From: Bidens hawaiensis
Lineage: Eukaryota > Streptophyta > Magnoliopsida > Asterales > Asteraceae
Reading direction: 5' to 3'
Length of the DNA stretch: 64,000 bases
Assembly (NCBI GenBank): GCA_021521415.1
Contig: JAIQDT010000824.1
Span: forward strand, 1 to 64,000
In this document: positions 12,216-22,378 of the stretch, in pieces
Numbering within the stretch: position 1 is the stretch's first letter
Layout of the letters: every line of letters begins with the position of its first letter
The notes under the pieces: model-generated
Databases searched by the model: none
The model's input: the letters and a program-made list of their open reading frames with translations, nothing else
What the model was told of the DNA's origin: nothing
Position numbers and translations under genes: made by a program

Positions 12216-13218
12216 ATCTGTAACACCCCGACCAAAGGCGGATTATACATCGGGGCGCCACATATTGTTTCATTACTCGTGACACTATTGGTGTCAATAT
12301 TTATTAATACACATTTTATCGCGCACGCGCAGCGGGGAAAATAAAGAACATAAATCAAACATAAATCAATATATTATAAATTATAACATTCAAACATCAT
12401 TAACTTGTCCTGATACATTTTAATTCTAGGTCCAAAAGTAAAAACGTCCTACGTGTCCACAAGCTCCAAAACAGCTACTGCAAACCTGAACATGTGTTAA
12501 AATAAACGTCAAACACTTGCGTGTTGGTGAGAAATCAAGTTTAATACAATACATAGATAACAATAAAATCTGCGCGCAACATGTGTATGTCTGGTTTTCA
12601 ACAAGGGTGTAATCTGATCGGGACCAACTCTAAGATTCATAAGACTGCCAGTGCTCACAATTGAGCTCACAAACAAGACTAACTGTGCATGTGTAAACAA
12701 AAGAGAAAAATCATAAACGAATGTTCTCCCGTGTTCATCTAATGGTACCATGAAAACTGCGGAATAGACCGACAAGACGGTTAATGATCCACACATACAA
12801 ATAAACAGCCAAGTCTACGTCCTCAACACATGGGATACTGCGCGACTAAAGTTCATAAACAGTTTAAGACTCAAGTTTTGTATGAACACATGAACATCCC
12901 AAAGCATTTAAAATAAAAAGGGATTAGATACGAGATAACTCACATGATAATCGATGCGGTGTAAAGCAAGAACCAACTTTAAACAAGCACAAGTTATCCT
13001 ATAAATAAGATTATTGTTTTAATGATTTGTTTCAAGTCTTGATTATAAGTTAGCATAATTAATAAGTAAACTATTATATATAATATATATTACCGGAAAA
13101 GCAGGGCAGAACAGGGAGGAAGACGGAGGCAGAGAGGAAGACGGCAGAGAGAGCAAGGAGCAAGAGAACAGGAGAGATTAAGTGTTTTGTGTGTGATGTG
13201 TTATGAAAATATTATTAT

Positions 13219-13226
13219 TATTTATA
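13219..13226 (-). promoter_or_regulatory. TATA box of the chromovirus promoter
   Basis: Minus-strand TATAAATA (CCTATAAATAATAATAATA context) is about 420 bp downstream of the U3 repeats and is the clearest core promoter in the LTR. Confidence 0.55.
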
Positions 13227-13639
13227 GGAAAACCCTAGGAGACACAAACCCTAGAAAAAGGGGAAAAGATCTCAAAAAGTAAAAGAAAAGATATCAACGG
13301 TAAAAAGTTCTGAAAAGTAAAGATATCAAAAGATATGGCAGCTGCAGGGGGCAAGATAAAGCTAACAGGGAACAGTAAAAAGCATGGGCGGGTCAGATAA
13401 AGGTACTGGTCAAGCATGGCAAAAGCAGATCTCAAAAGATAATGTCAGTCACTTTTTCTACCAACCAATGGGGTTGGTACGCATGCTGCGCCGAAAGTAA
13501 CTTTTCAGACATAAAGCAGATTAGGTCAACGGCTCAAAAGATAAGACAACACAAAAGCAAACGGCTAGATTTAAACAGAAGATACAAGGGTTAAGCGCGG
13601 GAAGGCTGAGTGCGCGAGCGCGAAGGCTGGCACAACAAC

Positions 13640-13800
13640 CCTTAGCGCACTGCGGGAAGAATCACATCCTTAGCGTGCTGTGTGAACTAGAATTCTAAGC
13701 GCATCGCGGGAAGAACATACATTCTTAGCGCATTGCGGGAAGAACATGCATTCTTAGCGCGCTGCGAGAAGAGTTCTCTTCACGCATCGCAGGAACAAGA
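13640..13800 (-). repeat. GC-rich U3 repeats upstream of the chromovirus promoter
   Basis: Copies of a roughly 35-bp unit with GCATTGCGGGAAGAA cores. Read on the sense strand they give TTCTTCCCGC, close to but not matching the E2F consensus. Their tandem arrangement 400-600 bp upstream of the TATA box is what LTR enhancers often look like. Confidence 0.6.
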
Positions 13801-14125
13801 TGTCTTCACGCAGGCTTCCATGTAAGGAGTCTGGCGCGTGGAGCTGCAGACATCCTTAGGCGGGAAGAACCAAAGGACAAGCAAAGAGGAGGGAAACAAG
13901 GCGTAAGGGCGGGACGGCGACAAGAGGGAAAAGAAGGCGGAAAGAGAGAAGGAAGAGGGAGGGGACGGCGGAAAGAAAGAGAGAGAAAGAGGCGGGAAGG
14001 AAAATATATTATTATTATTATTATTAAAAGTAAAATATAAGTATAAATATTAAATAATAAAAGAGAGATCGGGTCAGAGAAACGGGTACCTGGATCGGGT
14101 CGGATCGGGCAGATGTCACAGTACC

Positions 14126-14781
14126 AGCGTTTTATGGACCAACTATTTGAAGAACAAAGGGATAGAAATGTGGAGATTTATGTGGATAATCTGGTCATAA
14201 AAAGTAAACATGAAGAGGGAATGTTGAAAGACATAAGAGAAACATTTCAAACCCTAAGAAGAGCCAACATGAAACTAAATCCGGGGAAATGCTCTTTTGG
14301 GGGTAGAAAAGGGGAAGTTCCTGGGGGTGTTGGTGACAAAAGGGGGGATTTGAGCCAATCCAGAGAAAGTGGAAGCACTAATACAGATGAAGTCCCCCAA
14401 AAACCTCAAAGAACTGCAGAGGCTTAATGGAAAACTTATGGCTTTAAATAGGTTCCTTTCCAAAATAGCGGAAAGGACCTTGCCCTTTATGGCAGTTCTA
14501 AGGAGAAGTACAAAGAAGAGTAAATTCTGCTGGGACAGGGAAGCAGAAGAAGCCTTTCAGGAGCTGAAGAAACAGCTATGTGCTAGGAGAAACGTTGATA
14601 CTATACCTTTCCCAAACACCAAACACAATAAGTTCAGTGCTGATGGTGGAAAGGGGAGAAACACAGGTTCCCATTTATTTCATAAGCCGTACATTGAAGG
14701 GACCGGGGGAAAGATACTTACCCGTAGAAAAACTGGTACTGGCTTTGATTTACATGGCAAGGAAACTCCGGAGGTATTTCC
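14126..14781 (+). pseudogene. RT/RNase H copy 1, continuation after the chromovirus
   Basis: Reads QRFMDQLFEEQRDRNVEIY directly after the ATY at 5010. The catalytic box is YVDNLVIKS, where an active RT needs YVDD, so the second aspartate is lost. A frame change follows near 14300. A later frame carries the connection domain and RNase H (FISRTLKGPGERYLPVEKLV). Confidence 0.8.
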
Positions 14782-14795
14782 TCCGGGGAAAGATA

Positions 14796-15592
14796 GTTTT
14801 TTAGACGCCTATAAGGGACACCATCAGGTACAAATGGACCCCAAAGATGAGGAAAAGATAGCTTTTTACACTGACGAGGGGACCTTCTATTACACTAAGA
14901 TGCCATTCGGTCTGAAAAACGCAAGAGCCACGTACCAGCGTTTTATGAACCAACTATTTGAAGAACAAAGGGATAGAAATGTGGAGATTTATGTGGATAA
15001 TCTGGTCATAAAAAGTAAACATGAAGAGGGAATGTTGAAAGACATAAGAGAAACATTTCAAACCCTAAGAAGAGCCAACATGAAACTAAATCCGGGGAAA
15101 TGCTCTTTTGGGGGTAGAAAAGGGGAAGTTCCTGGGGGTGTTGGTGACAAAAGGGGGGATTTGAGCCAATCCAGAGAAAGTGGAAGCACTAATACAGATG
15201 AAGTCCCCCAAAAACCTCAAAGAACTGCAGAGGCTTAATGGAAAACTTATGGCTTTAAATAGGTTCCTTTCCAAAATAGCGGAAAGGACCTTGCCCTTTA
15301 TGGCAGTTCTAAGGAGAAGTACAAAGAAGAGTAAATTCTGCTGGGACAGGGAAGCAGAAGAAGCCTTTCAGGAGCTGAAGAAACAGCTATGTGCTAGGAG
15401 AAACGTTGATACTATACCTTTCCCAAACACCAAACACAATAAGTTCAGTGCTGATGGTGGAAAGGGGAGAAACACAGGTTCCCATTTATTTCATAAGCCG
15501 TACATTGAAGGGACCGGGGGAAAGATACTTACCCGTAGAAAAACTGGTACTGGCTTTGATTTACATGGCAAGGAAACTCCGGAGGTATTTCC
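14796..15592 (+). pseudogene. RT/RNase H copy 2
   Basis: Starts in RT (FLDAYKGHHQVQ), repeats the YVDN box, the RT connection (MEALIQMKSPKNLKELQRLN) and part of RNase H, then breaks at the filler. One copy-specific change gives NQLF for DQLF. It can encode no complete domain. Confidence 0.8.
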
Positions 15593-15606
15593 TCCGGGGA
15601 AAGATA

Positions 15607-16582
15607 GTTTTTTAGACGCCTATAAGGGACACCATCAGGTACAAATGGACCCCAAAGATGAGGAAAAGATAGCTTTTTACACTGACGAGGGGACCTTCTA
15701 TTACACTAAGATGCCATTCGGTCTGAAAAACGCAAGAGCCACGTACCAGCGTTTTATGGACCAACTATTTGAAGAACAAAGGGATAGAAATGTGGAGATT
15801 TATGTGGATAATCTGGTCATAAAAAGTAAACATGAAGAGGGAATGTTGAAAGACATAAGAGAAACATTTCAAACCCTAAGAAGAGCCAACATGAAACTAA
15901 ATCCGGGGAAATGCTCTTTTGGGGGTAGAAAAGGGGAAGTTCCTGGGGGTGTTGGTGACAAAAGGGGGGATTTGAGCCAATCCAGAGAAAGTGGAAGCAC
16001 TAATACAGATGAAGTCCCCCAAAAACCTCAAAGAATTGCAGAGGCTTAATGGAAAACTTATGGCTTTAAATAGGTTCCTTTCCAAAATAGCGGAAAGGAC
16101 CTTGCCCTTTATGGCAGTTCTAAGGAGAAGTACAAAGAAGAGTAAATTCTGCTGGGACAGGGAAGCAGAAGAAGCCTTTCAGGAGCTGAAGAAACAGCTA
16201 TGTGCTAGGAGAAACGTTGATACTATACCTTTCCCAAACACCAAACACAATAAGTTCAGTGCTGATGGTGGAAAGGGGAGAAACACAGGTTCCCATTTAT
16301 TTCATAAGCCGTACATTGAAGGGACCGGGGGAAAGATACTTACCCGTAGAAAAACTGGTACTGGCTTTGATTTACATGGCAAGGAAACTCCGGAGGTATT
16401 TCCAAGCACATGTCGTGCGAATACTTACCAACCAACCTCTACAGCAACTTTTATCAAAGCCCGAAGTCTCAGGCCGACTAACGAAGTGGGCAGTAGAACT
16501 GGGGGATCATACGCTCGAATATCGGCCAAGAACGTCCATCAAGGGGCAGGTGCTGGCTGACTTTTTAGCTGAAACAGAATAA
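15607..16582 (+). pseudogene. RT/RNase H copy 3 and the true end of RNase H
   Basis: Same segment as copy 2, but after 16403 it runs on into the original downstream sequence. The frame 16202-16582 gives a connected RNase H end (LTNQPLQQLLSKPEVSGRLT, then LADFLAETE). The YVDN mutation is present here too. Confidence 0.8.
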
Positions 16583-16654
16583 GGGAAGGGTAATGAGAAA
16601 GAGGAAGAATGTGGGGCAGGGAGTAGTGAGAAGGCAAGGAGTGAGGAACCTTGG

Positions 16655-16903
16655 TTGAAGCTATACACCGACGGAGCCTCTAACGAAGAGGGAAGTGGGG
16701 CGGGGCTAATTTTAGTAAGTCCCGAAGGGATAGAGTTGACTTATGCAATAAGGTTGAGTTTCCCAAGCACAAACAATGAATCAGAATACGAGGCACTTTT
16801 GGCAGGGCTCAGGATAGCCAAGGAAATAAGAGTAAGAAAGGTGCAAGCTCATGTTGACTCACTTCTGGTAGCCAACCAGGTGGGGGGGGACCTACGATGC
16901 TAG
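16655..16903 (+). pseudogene. second, archaeal-type RNase H of Tat-A
   Basis: Begins LYTDGASNEEGSGAGLILVS and continues NNESEYEALLAGLRIAKE, the DxGS and ExxA motifs of the extra RNase H found in Tat-lineage elements. The frame ends near VANQVGG, where a run of G suggests a one-base shift. The C-terminal catalytic region continues in the next frame. Confidence 0.78.
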
Positions 16904-16913
16904 GGACCCAAAA

Positions 16914-18362
16914 ATGAGAGAATACCTAAGGGTGACGCATGAACTGATGAAAAAGTTTGAGGAAGTGGAGGTGATACACATTCCAAGGGGTTCAAACAAA
17001 AAGGCGGGTGCTTTGAGCAAGTTGGCAGCCGTGGCCTTCGATCATTTGGCAAAAGAAGTAAAGGTAGAAACCCTCAAGCAACCGTCGGTGACAGAAGCTA
17101 CGATAGCCAATGTAGAAACCCAAAAAGAAAGTTGGATGTCCCCCATCATTGAGTACCTGCAGGAAGGGAGGGTCCCGGAGGATAGGGAGGAAGATAGGAA
17201 ACTAAATATCAAAACATTACAGTATGAAATAAATGAAGGGAATTTATACAAAAAGTCTTATTTGGGACCATCCCTAAAGTGTATTAATGAAGAAGAAACA
17301 AAATACGTGATAAGGGAAATACATGAGGGGATTTGTGGAATGCATATGGGAGTTAAAATGGCTGTGGCACGAGCAATGAGGGCCGGGTACTACTGGCCAT
17401 CGATGTTCTTTAATGTTGTTAAAGAGACTCAAAAATGTGACAACTGCAAGATACATGCCCCGGTAGGGAGGAAACCAAAGTCAGCACTAATCCCAGTAAG
17501 TTCCTCATGGCCATTCCAGAAGTGGGGTATAGACATCGTGGGACCCTTTCCGGAGGGAACATGAAGGGCAAAGTTTTGGGTGGTAGCGATCGACTATTTC
17601 ACAAAATAGGTGGAAGCCAAGCCGCTTCGGACCATCACAGGTGAACAGGTCAAGAGGTTTGTGTGGGAAAATATTGTTTGCAGGTTTGGACTACCACACG
17701 CCATAGTCAGTGACAATGGGAAGCAGTTTGCCAACAACCCGTTCAGGGAATGGTGCCAGCAATTAAAAATCAAGCAAACGTTCACGTCAGTAGCCCATCC
17801 CCAGGCTAACGGCCAAGTGGAAAGAGCAAATAGAAGTATGGTAGAGGGGATCAAAGCAAGGTTGGGGAGAGAAAAGGGATCGTGGGTGGAAGAATTGTCT
17901 CACGTCTTATGGGCACACAGAACAATGCCTAAAACGAGTAACGGAGAAACACCTTTCAGCCTAACGTATGGAACAGAAGCTATGATCCCTACGGAGATCG
18001 GAGCGCCAACCAGGCGAACTCTGCAGGGGGGAGGAAGAGTTGAGGAAGATTTGAGGTTGAACCTAAATCTGGCAGAAGAAAGGAGGGAGGAGGCAGCGAG
18101 ACAGGAGGTGGAATACAAAAAAAAGATGGATAGATACTACAACGCAAGGGTTAGGGAGGTCAGGTTCAAAAAAGGGGACTGGGTGTTAAGAGAAAATGAG
18201 GCGAGTAGAAAAGAAGATAAGGGGAAATTGGGTCCTAAATGGGAGGGGCCCTATCAAGTTATCTGGGCCAGAGACAATGGGGCCTGCAGATTAGTAGAAT
18301 TAACAGGAAAGGAGATTCCTAGAACCTGGAACTCCATGCAACTCCGAAAGTACTATGCCTGA
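16914..18362 (+). pseudogene. integrase of Tat-A, two nonsense codons
   Basis: The frame holds the zinc region (IHEGICGMHMGVKMAVARAM and CDNC), then DIVGPF, VSDNGKQF and NGQVERANR for the DDE core, and a C-terminal GPYQVIWARDNGACRLVELT segment. A TGA at about 17562 and a TAG at about 17608 (where relatives have Trp) interrupt the core. The true stop is at 18360-18362, 420 bp before the convergent antisense gene. Not functional as it stands. Confidence 0.85.
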
Positions 18363-18784
18363 GGGCACTAACAAAAGGGCTAAGGATCAAACAAAACAAG
18401 TGACCTCTCCATGAGGAATAAGAAAGAAAGTTAAATTGTAATTTTTTGTAACCATGATGTGAACATGATCCTGATGAAAGAAAGTACTTTATTAAGTAAA
18501 TTACGAGTCTGTCTCATCAAAAGGTAATAAGAATGGCATGAGTCCGTCTCGTAGATACTTATACATTACCCCCCAAAGGGGAAGGCCTCAACGGTTGGCT
18601 AAACGGTTAACCAATAAGCAAGTATAAATATTTAAAAGCCAAGTCATACATCAAACATTAGCATATGCATTCAAGTGCAATCTAAGACAAAGTTCAAATG
18701 TACCCACGAAGGGGCAGATAACAACCCAACTGTCTAACAACATGAAAACCAACACAAAGTTACTAGTCCAAAACAAATCACATA
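18363..18784. other. spacer between converging integrase and antisense gene
   Basis: AT-rich, with no open frame. It should hold the 3' UTR of the antisense gene. No polyadenylation signal can be chosen with confidence. Confidence 0.5.
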
Positions 18785-21084
18785 CTACGGCAAGGGGGAA
18801 GGAGGATCAACAACGGAAGCAAGTGCACGAATGTCTGCAACAGAGATTTCGGGATCCGAAGAAACTTGGGCAATGATAGGAGGAACGTCAGTTGTAAGAG
18901 CCACAAATGCCTCTTGAGCTTCAGCCTCCGCGGTAGGGGAAAATGAAGGAGCTTCTTGAATAGGAATGACGTGGGAAGAATGTTCACAACCAGCCCGAAG
19001 CTCATGTTGAAAACCAGAAGCAAACACAGCATGGTTAAGATTGTCCCGGACTTCCAAAGTCTCCCTACAGTCCAAAGCTCGATCGTATACCTGCTTAAAA
19101 CCCATAGACACAAGCCATTTCCGATCATCCTCATGCTTCGACACCGCTCCCTGCAATCGGGAACACTCACTCCTCAACCACTCAATCTCTTTTGACAAGT
19201 CGGAAACCTTCTGCTCCTCTTTATGTTTGGCAGCCCCCAATTGCTCCAAGGCAGACTTATGGTCAGAGCGCTCACGATCAAGTAAATTCTCCAATTCATG
19301 AATTTTCACAAGTGGGGGGCTCTCTTCAAGCTACAAGAAAAACACAAGGCAAATATGTAAAAAAAAAGAGAACAATAGAAAAAGGGAAAAACTAACCTTA
19401 GAACTTTTAGCTTGAGCATCAGCAAGGGAAGACCGAACAACGTCAAGATCAACAACCTTTTCATGAGCAAGCTGAAGATTGGCAGTCAAGTCAGCTACTT
19501 GTTTCTTTGAGGATTCCAAAGCAAATTTCAAACCAGGAACCTCCAAGCTCAGCTCCTCAGCCACATTAATCCTTTTTCGCATCTCCCCAACCCGTTGACC
19601 ATAACCCTCAACAGACTTCTTCAAGCTTGCAACCTCCACTTGACTATTGTGATACGCAACTTTAACATCCACAAACCCCTGACGAAGAGAGGAACCCAGA
19701 ACCAAGGTATGATACAGGTATGTACCAAACTCCCCAACCAGGACATCCGGTAACATAGTTTGAACGTGAGCATAGTCAACAGGGGGAATAACGCGTGTCA
19801 AGAACTCATGAGCAAGTTAGGATGTGTTAACAGAAGAGTCCGTAGTCAAAGACCATTTTGGTACAAACAAGTCAACGGGAGGGGGATTACCTGAGGAGGG
19901 ATTCGGAGTAACTTCAGAAATAGGGGTTTTACCTTTGGGGTCAGCCTCAGTGACGGGAGGATCTTTGTCCTTCAAGACGGAAGCAACAACAGGAGCAGAA
20001 AGCCTGAAGGAAAAGTCATCGTCAACATCAACAATTTCGAGAGTAGATGAAGAGCCCTAGCCAGCAGAACCTAAGTAAGTACGTTTAGAGTTGCGAAGAT
20101 GACTCTTTAGGGACGAGTCAAACAATTCAGAAGCAACGTTCTTGCGTTTCAAAGAATCTGGAACAGCCACAGATGAGAAGCCAGGAGCTTCCGAGTCAGA
20201 GGAAACATCACCAGCACGGATGACTAGGGTAGAAGCATCAGCAGAAACGGGAAGACCAACGAATTCGGCATCTTTCACAATTCCTTTTTTAAGAATCTCC
20301 ATCAAATCCATCTCTGCAAAACAACAACAAATGTAAGATAAAGAAAAAGTAAGGAGAAAATGTTTGCGAATGACAGAAGCAAGGGGTCACCAACCTCGGT
20401 CCCCGTTAAACATAGCAGGACGTGTCAACGGGTCCGGCCAAATGTTACTAAGTCCAGTCATGTACAAAATGGGCTCGGGATAGGTGGCGGCTTCAGTGGG
20501 ATTTTTAATCAACAACTTATAAAGAGAGTCATGAACAGTATGGAAACCAGGGGCAGGGTCATCAATGTGAGAGCCAACATGACGGCGGCGAGTGAGACCG
20601 GGAGTAAAAGAGGAAGACACAAAGAAAAGTCATTCTTCCACTCCCGGGGATAAAACCCAGAGGGGATGTAAGATGTACAAGGAGGGTGTTTACTAGTGGC
20701 CCGCCGTTCAAAGGTAAACCAATCACCGTCAGCCTTCAAGCGGTAAAAACGACGGAACAAGGTAACAGAGGCATCTCCACCAAAGGCACGACAGGCAACT
20801 TCAAAATGAGTCACTCGAAGAAACCCTAGGGGATGAACTTAAGAAAAGCACAACCGATGGTATTTCAAGAAGGCCAACTGAAATTCAGTTAGTGGGTAAC
20901 GAATGTTGGCAAACTCAAGGTTTTTTGCATATAAAGCGATAAACCCAGGGCGGCTGCAAGCCGTTTCGTCCGGCCCTGGAAGGGTAGGAGACAACGAGAA
21001 CGGGATGTGATAAGCTGAACACAGGGAGGCCATTCTGACGGAGGACATGGCTGAGGTAATGGTTGATCGACCATCGCGACTCAT
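18785..21084 (-). pseudogene. antisense gene of Tat-A, spliced, coiled-coil protein
   Basis: Runs opposite to pol from ATG 21084 (MSRDGRSTITS). Three exons fit: 20395-21084, 20313-19397 and 19330-18785, with GT-AG introns of 81 bp (20314-20394) and 66 bp (19331-19396). Exon 1 resembles the 'putative gypsy type transposon' domain (Pfam Transposase_28, from memory): RPGFIALYAKNLEF, YPLTEFQLAFLKYH, THFEVACRAFGG. The rest is Ser/Pro-rich and then helical with coiled-coil patterns (ELENLLDRERSDHKSALEQL). Breaks are a TAA near 20839, a TAG near 20057 and a one-base shift near 20610. Function is unknown; such extra ORFs are recorded in Tat elements. Both copies here share the breaks. Confidence 0.72.
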
Positions 21085-21403
21085 AATGAAGCAAAGAAAA
21101 GAGAAGACAAACCTGGGCAACGAAGTAGAAGTCGCTGGAACGGTTAGAGGAGAAGGGTGAAAAAGAAAGGTAGAATAATGATGAAGTCACAAGAGGGGGG
21201 CGGGTAATTATGTACATTGGGAAAGTAAACCGTCAAAGTTCAAAAAGAAAAGAGACTGGGCCGGGTCCGGCAAAAGGGCCTAACAGATAAGCAAACAAAT
21301 GGGCAGATAAGGAAAAAATCCCAAGACCAAAACGGCAAACGAGAAAGAAAGAAAGAAGGACAAGATGAGTCTATTGTCCTCATCATAAATAACGAGAACA
21401 ATA

Positions 21404-21416
21404 GACTGGGGGGACT
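21404..21416 (+). other. polypurine tract of Tat-A
   Basis: GACTGGGGGGACT ends at the first base of the 3' LTR. Tat-B has the closely similar GGACTGGAGGGGACT. Confidence 0.7.
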
Positions 21417-21863
21417 TGAAGAGCCTACCCATGAGACGGGTTCATGGACAGGCCTCCAGCCCAATAATCCAAGCAAGGCCCAACGAAGGCAGGCCCAATA
21501 ATGAAAGAAGTTCTAGAAGATGGCTTGGCGGGAAGGTAGTTTGCGGGGGAAACTCATGCAACAACTCCGATCCGGTTGGTGGCCCGAGGTACACACGTCC
21601 CAGGATAAGGGGCAGTAACCAGGGGATAAAGATCTGCGAAGACGGCAAGGCCCGCGAAAATCAAGGTCGGACCAAAGGACTCGGCCGGATGAAATAGACC
21701 ATAGGATCATGCACATATATGTTTGTCTATAAATAAGGATAGATAACACTTGTATTATCTCATACACAACACACCATACATACTGGGCACCACACACTTC
21801 ACATCGATCCCATTCTTGTAATCGTTAGGAACCTTACCCGGTCCGCCGGAATAGGATCCAACA
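21417..21863 (+). repeat. 3' LTR of Tat-A
   Basis: 447 bp, TGAAGAGCC to GATCCAACA, followed by TACAT. Duplicated at 27398-27844. Confidence 0.92.
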
Positions 21864-22012
21864 TACATAATAATATATCTTGTAGATTCATAAGATATAA
21901 ATAATTTCATAAAACACATAGATTAGTAAAAATAATTTGTATTTGTATTTTATAAGAAATCAAAATGGAAGGTTGTGAATCTATACCAATTAAGAAATAG
22001 AGAATGCCACCA

Positions 22013-22098
22013 TCAATTCATCCTAGTCGAGTTGGTAAGCTACAAAAATTTTAGAATCAAGGTGTTGAGTTCAATTCCCACCAACTTGTATACTTGGC
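22013..22098 (+). mobile_element. possible tRNA-derived SINE
   Basis: TAGTCGAGTTGG at 22024 fits a pol III A box. GTTCAATTCC about 35 bp on fits a B box, with tRNA-like spacing. No target duplication or tail could be fixed, so borders are approximate. Confidence 0.4.
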
Positions 22099-22189
22099 AA
22101 CCTATATATGGAAGGTCTAATTGAATGTCATGTGGACAAAATGGTTTTGCTTTAATATATTAGTTATATATATATATATACTATTCAAT

Positions 22190-22368
22190 GTTATAAAAGT
22201 AGGTTTTCAAGGCCGAGTAATCCTCGAGTACTCACTACAAGGTATGGTGCCGAGGAGAGTTCCTTTAACTTTGTCTGGTTACTAAGAATCGATCAAATGT
22301 GGTCAACCTCTTCCAGAATAACTTCTAGTCGGCCAACTTGGGCCGATTTTGACTTAAAAAATAAAGCA
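22190..22368. repeat. degenerate CGAGTACTC-rich repeat, left part
   Basis: Carries GCCGAGTAATCCTCGAGTACTC and CTAGTCGGCC followed by GATTTTGACTT. A related block lies at 29918-30010 on the far side of the LINE. It may be a TIR element split by the LINE. Confidence 0.35.
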
Positions 22369-22378
22369 TAATTCATAT

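Larger units (their letters stand above)
5011..14120 (-). mobile_element. complete young chromovirus (Ty3/gypsy, probably Tekay)
   Basis: A 9,110-bp element inserted on the minus strand inside the RT of Tat-A. It is flanked by GTACC at 5006-5010 and 14121-14125. The two 1,902-bp LTRs align without an indel at an offset of 7,208, and one difference was noticed by eye (near 6219/13427). A tRNA-iMet primer site, a polypurine tract, an intact 1,538-aa polyprotein and a C-terminal chromodomain are present. LTR length and the TGTAACACCCC start fit the Tekay lineage, but the lineage call is from general resemblance. All parts needed for autonomous movement seem present. Confidence 0.94.
12219..14120 (-). 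repeat. 5' LTR of the chromovirus
   Basis: 1,902 bp, TG...CA termini, matching 5011-6912. On the minus strand U3 is at the high-coordinate end. It holds GC-rich repeats (13640-13800) and the TATA box at 13219-13226. Confidence 0.95.
14121..16403 (+). repeat. 811-bp tandem triplication inside Tat-A pol
   Basis: The unit runs from RT (GTTTTTTAGACGCC) to the end of RNase H (GAGGTATTTCC). Copy 1 is 4870-5010 plus 14126-14781, split by the chromovirus. Copy 2 is 14796-15592 and copy 3 is 15607-16403. The two internal junctions (14782-14795 and 15593-15606) carry the same 14-bp filler TCCGGGGAAAGATA, whose first 10 bp also occur inside the unit (14280-14289). Copies differ by only a few bases (for example GAC/AAC near 14946), so the event is recent. 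811 is not a multiple of three, so the array is out of frame. Confidence 0.92.
1823..21863 (+). mobile_element. Tat-lineage Ty3/gypsy retrotransposon (Tat-A)
   Basis: The element is bounded by a 449-bp and a 447-bp LTR and flanked by the 5-bp duplication TACAT (1818-1822 and 21864-21868). Order on the plus strand is LTR, gag, protease, RT, RNase H, a second archaeal-type RNase H, integrase, an antisense gene, polypurine tract, LTR. The second RNase H and the antisense gene point to the Tat lineage. The LTRs differ at roughly 15-20 sites by eye, so the insertion is old compared with the chromovirus nested in its pol at 5011-14120. Frameshifts, stops and a lost RT aspartate make it non-autonomous. 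Confidence 0.9.

Noticed and set aside
18956..19395. Plus-strand frames opposite the antisense gene
   Set aside because: The minus strand has the splice sites, coiled-coil pattern and family match; the plus frames have none.
22141..22182. (TA)n run as a regulatory site
   Set aside because: Simple microsatellite; nothing links it to a gene.
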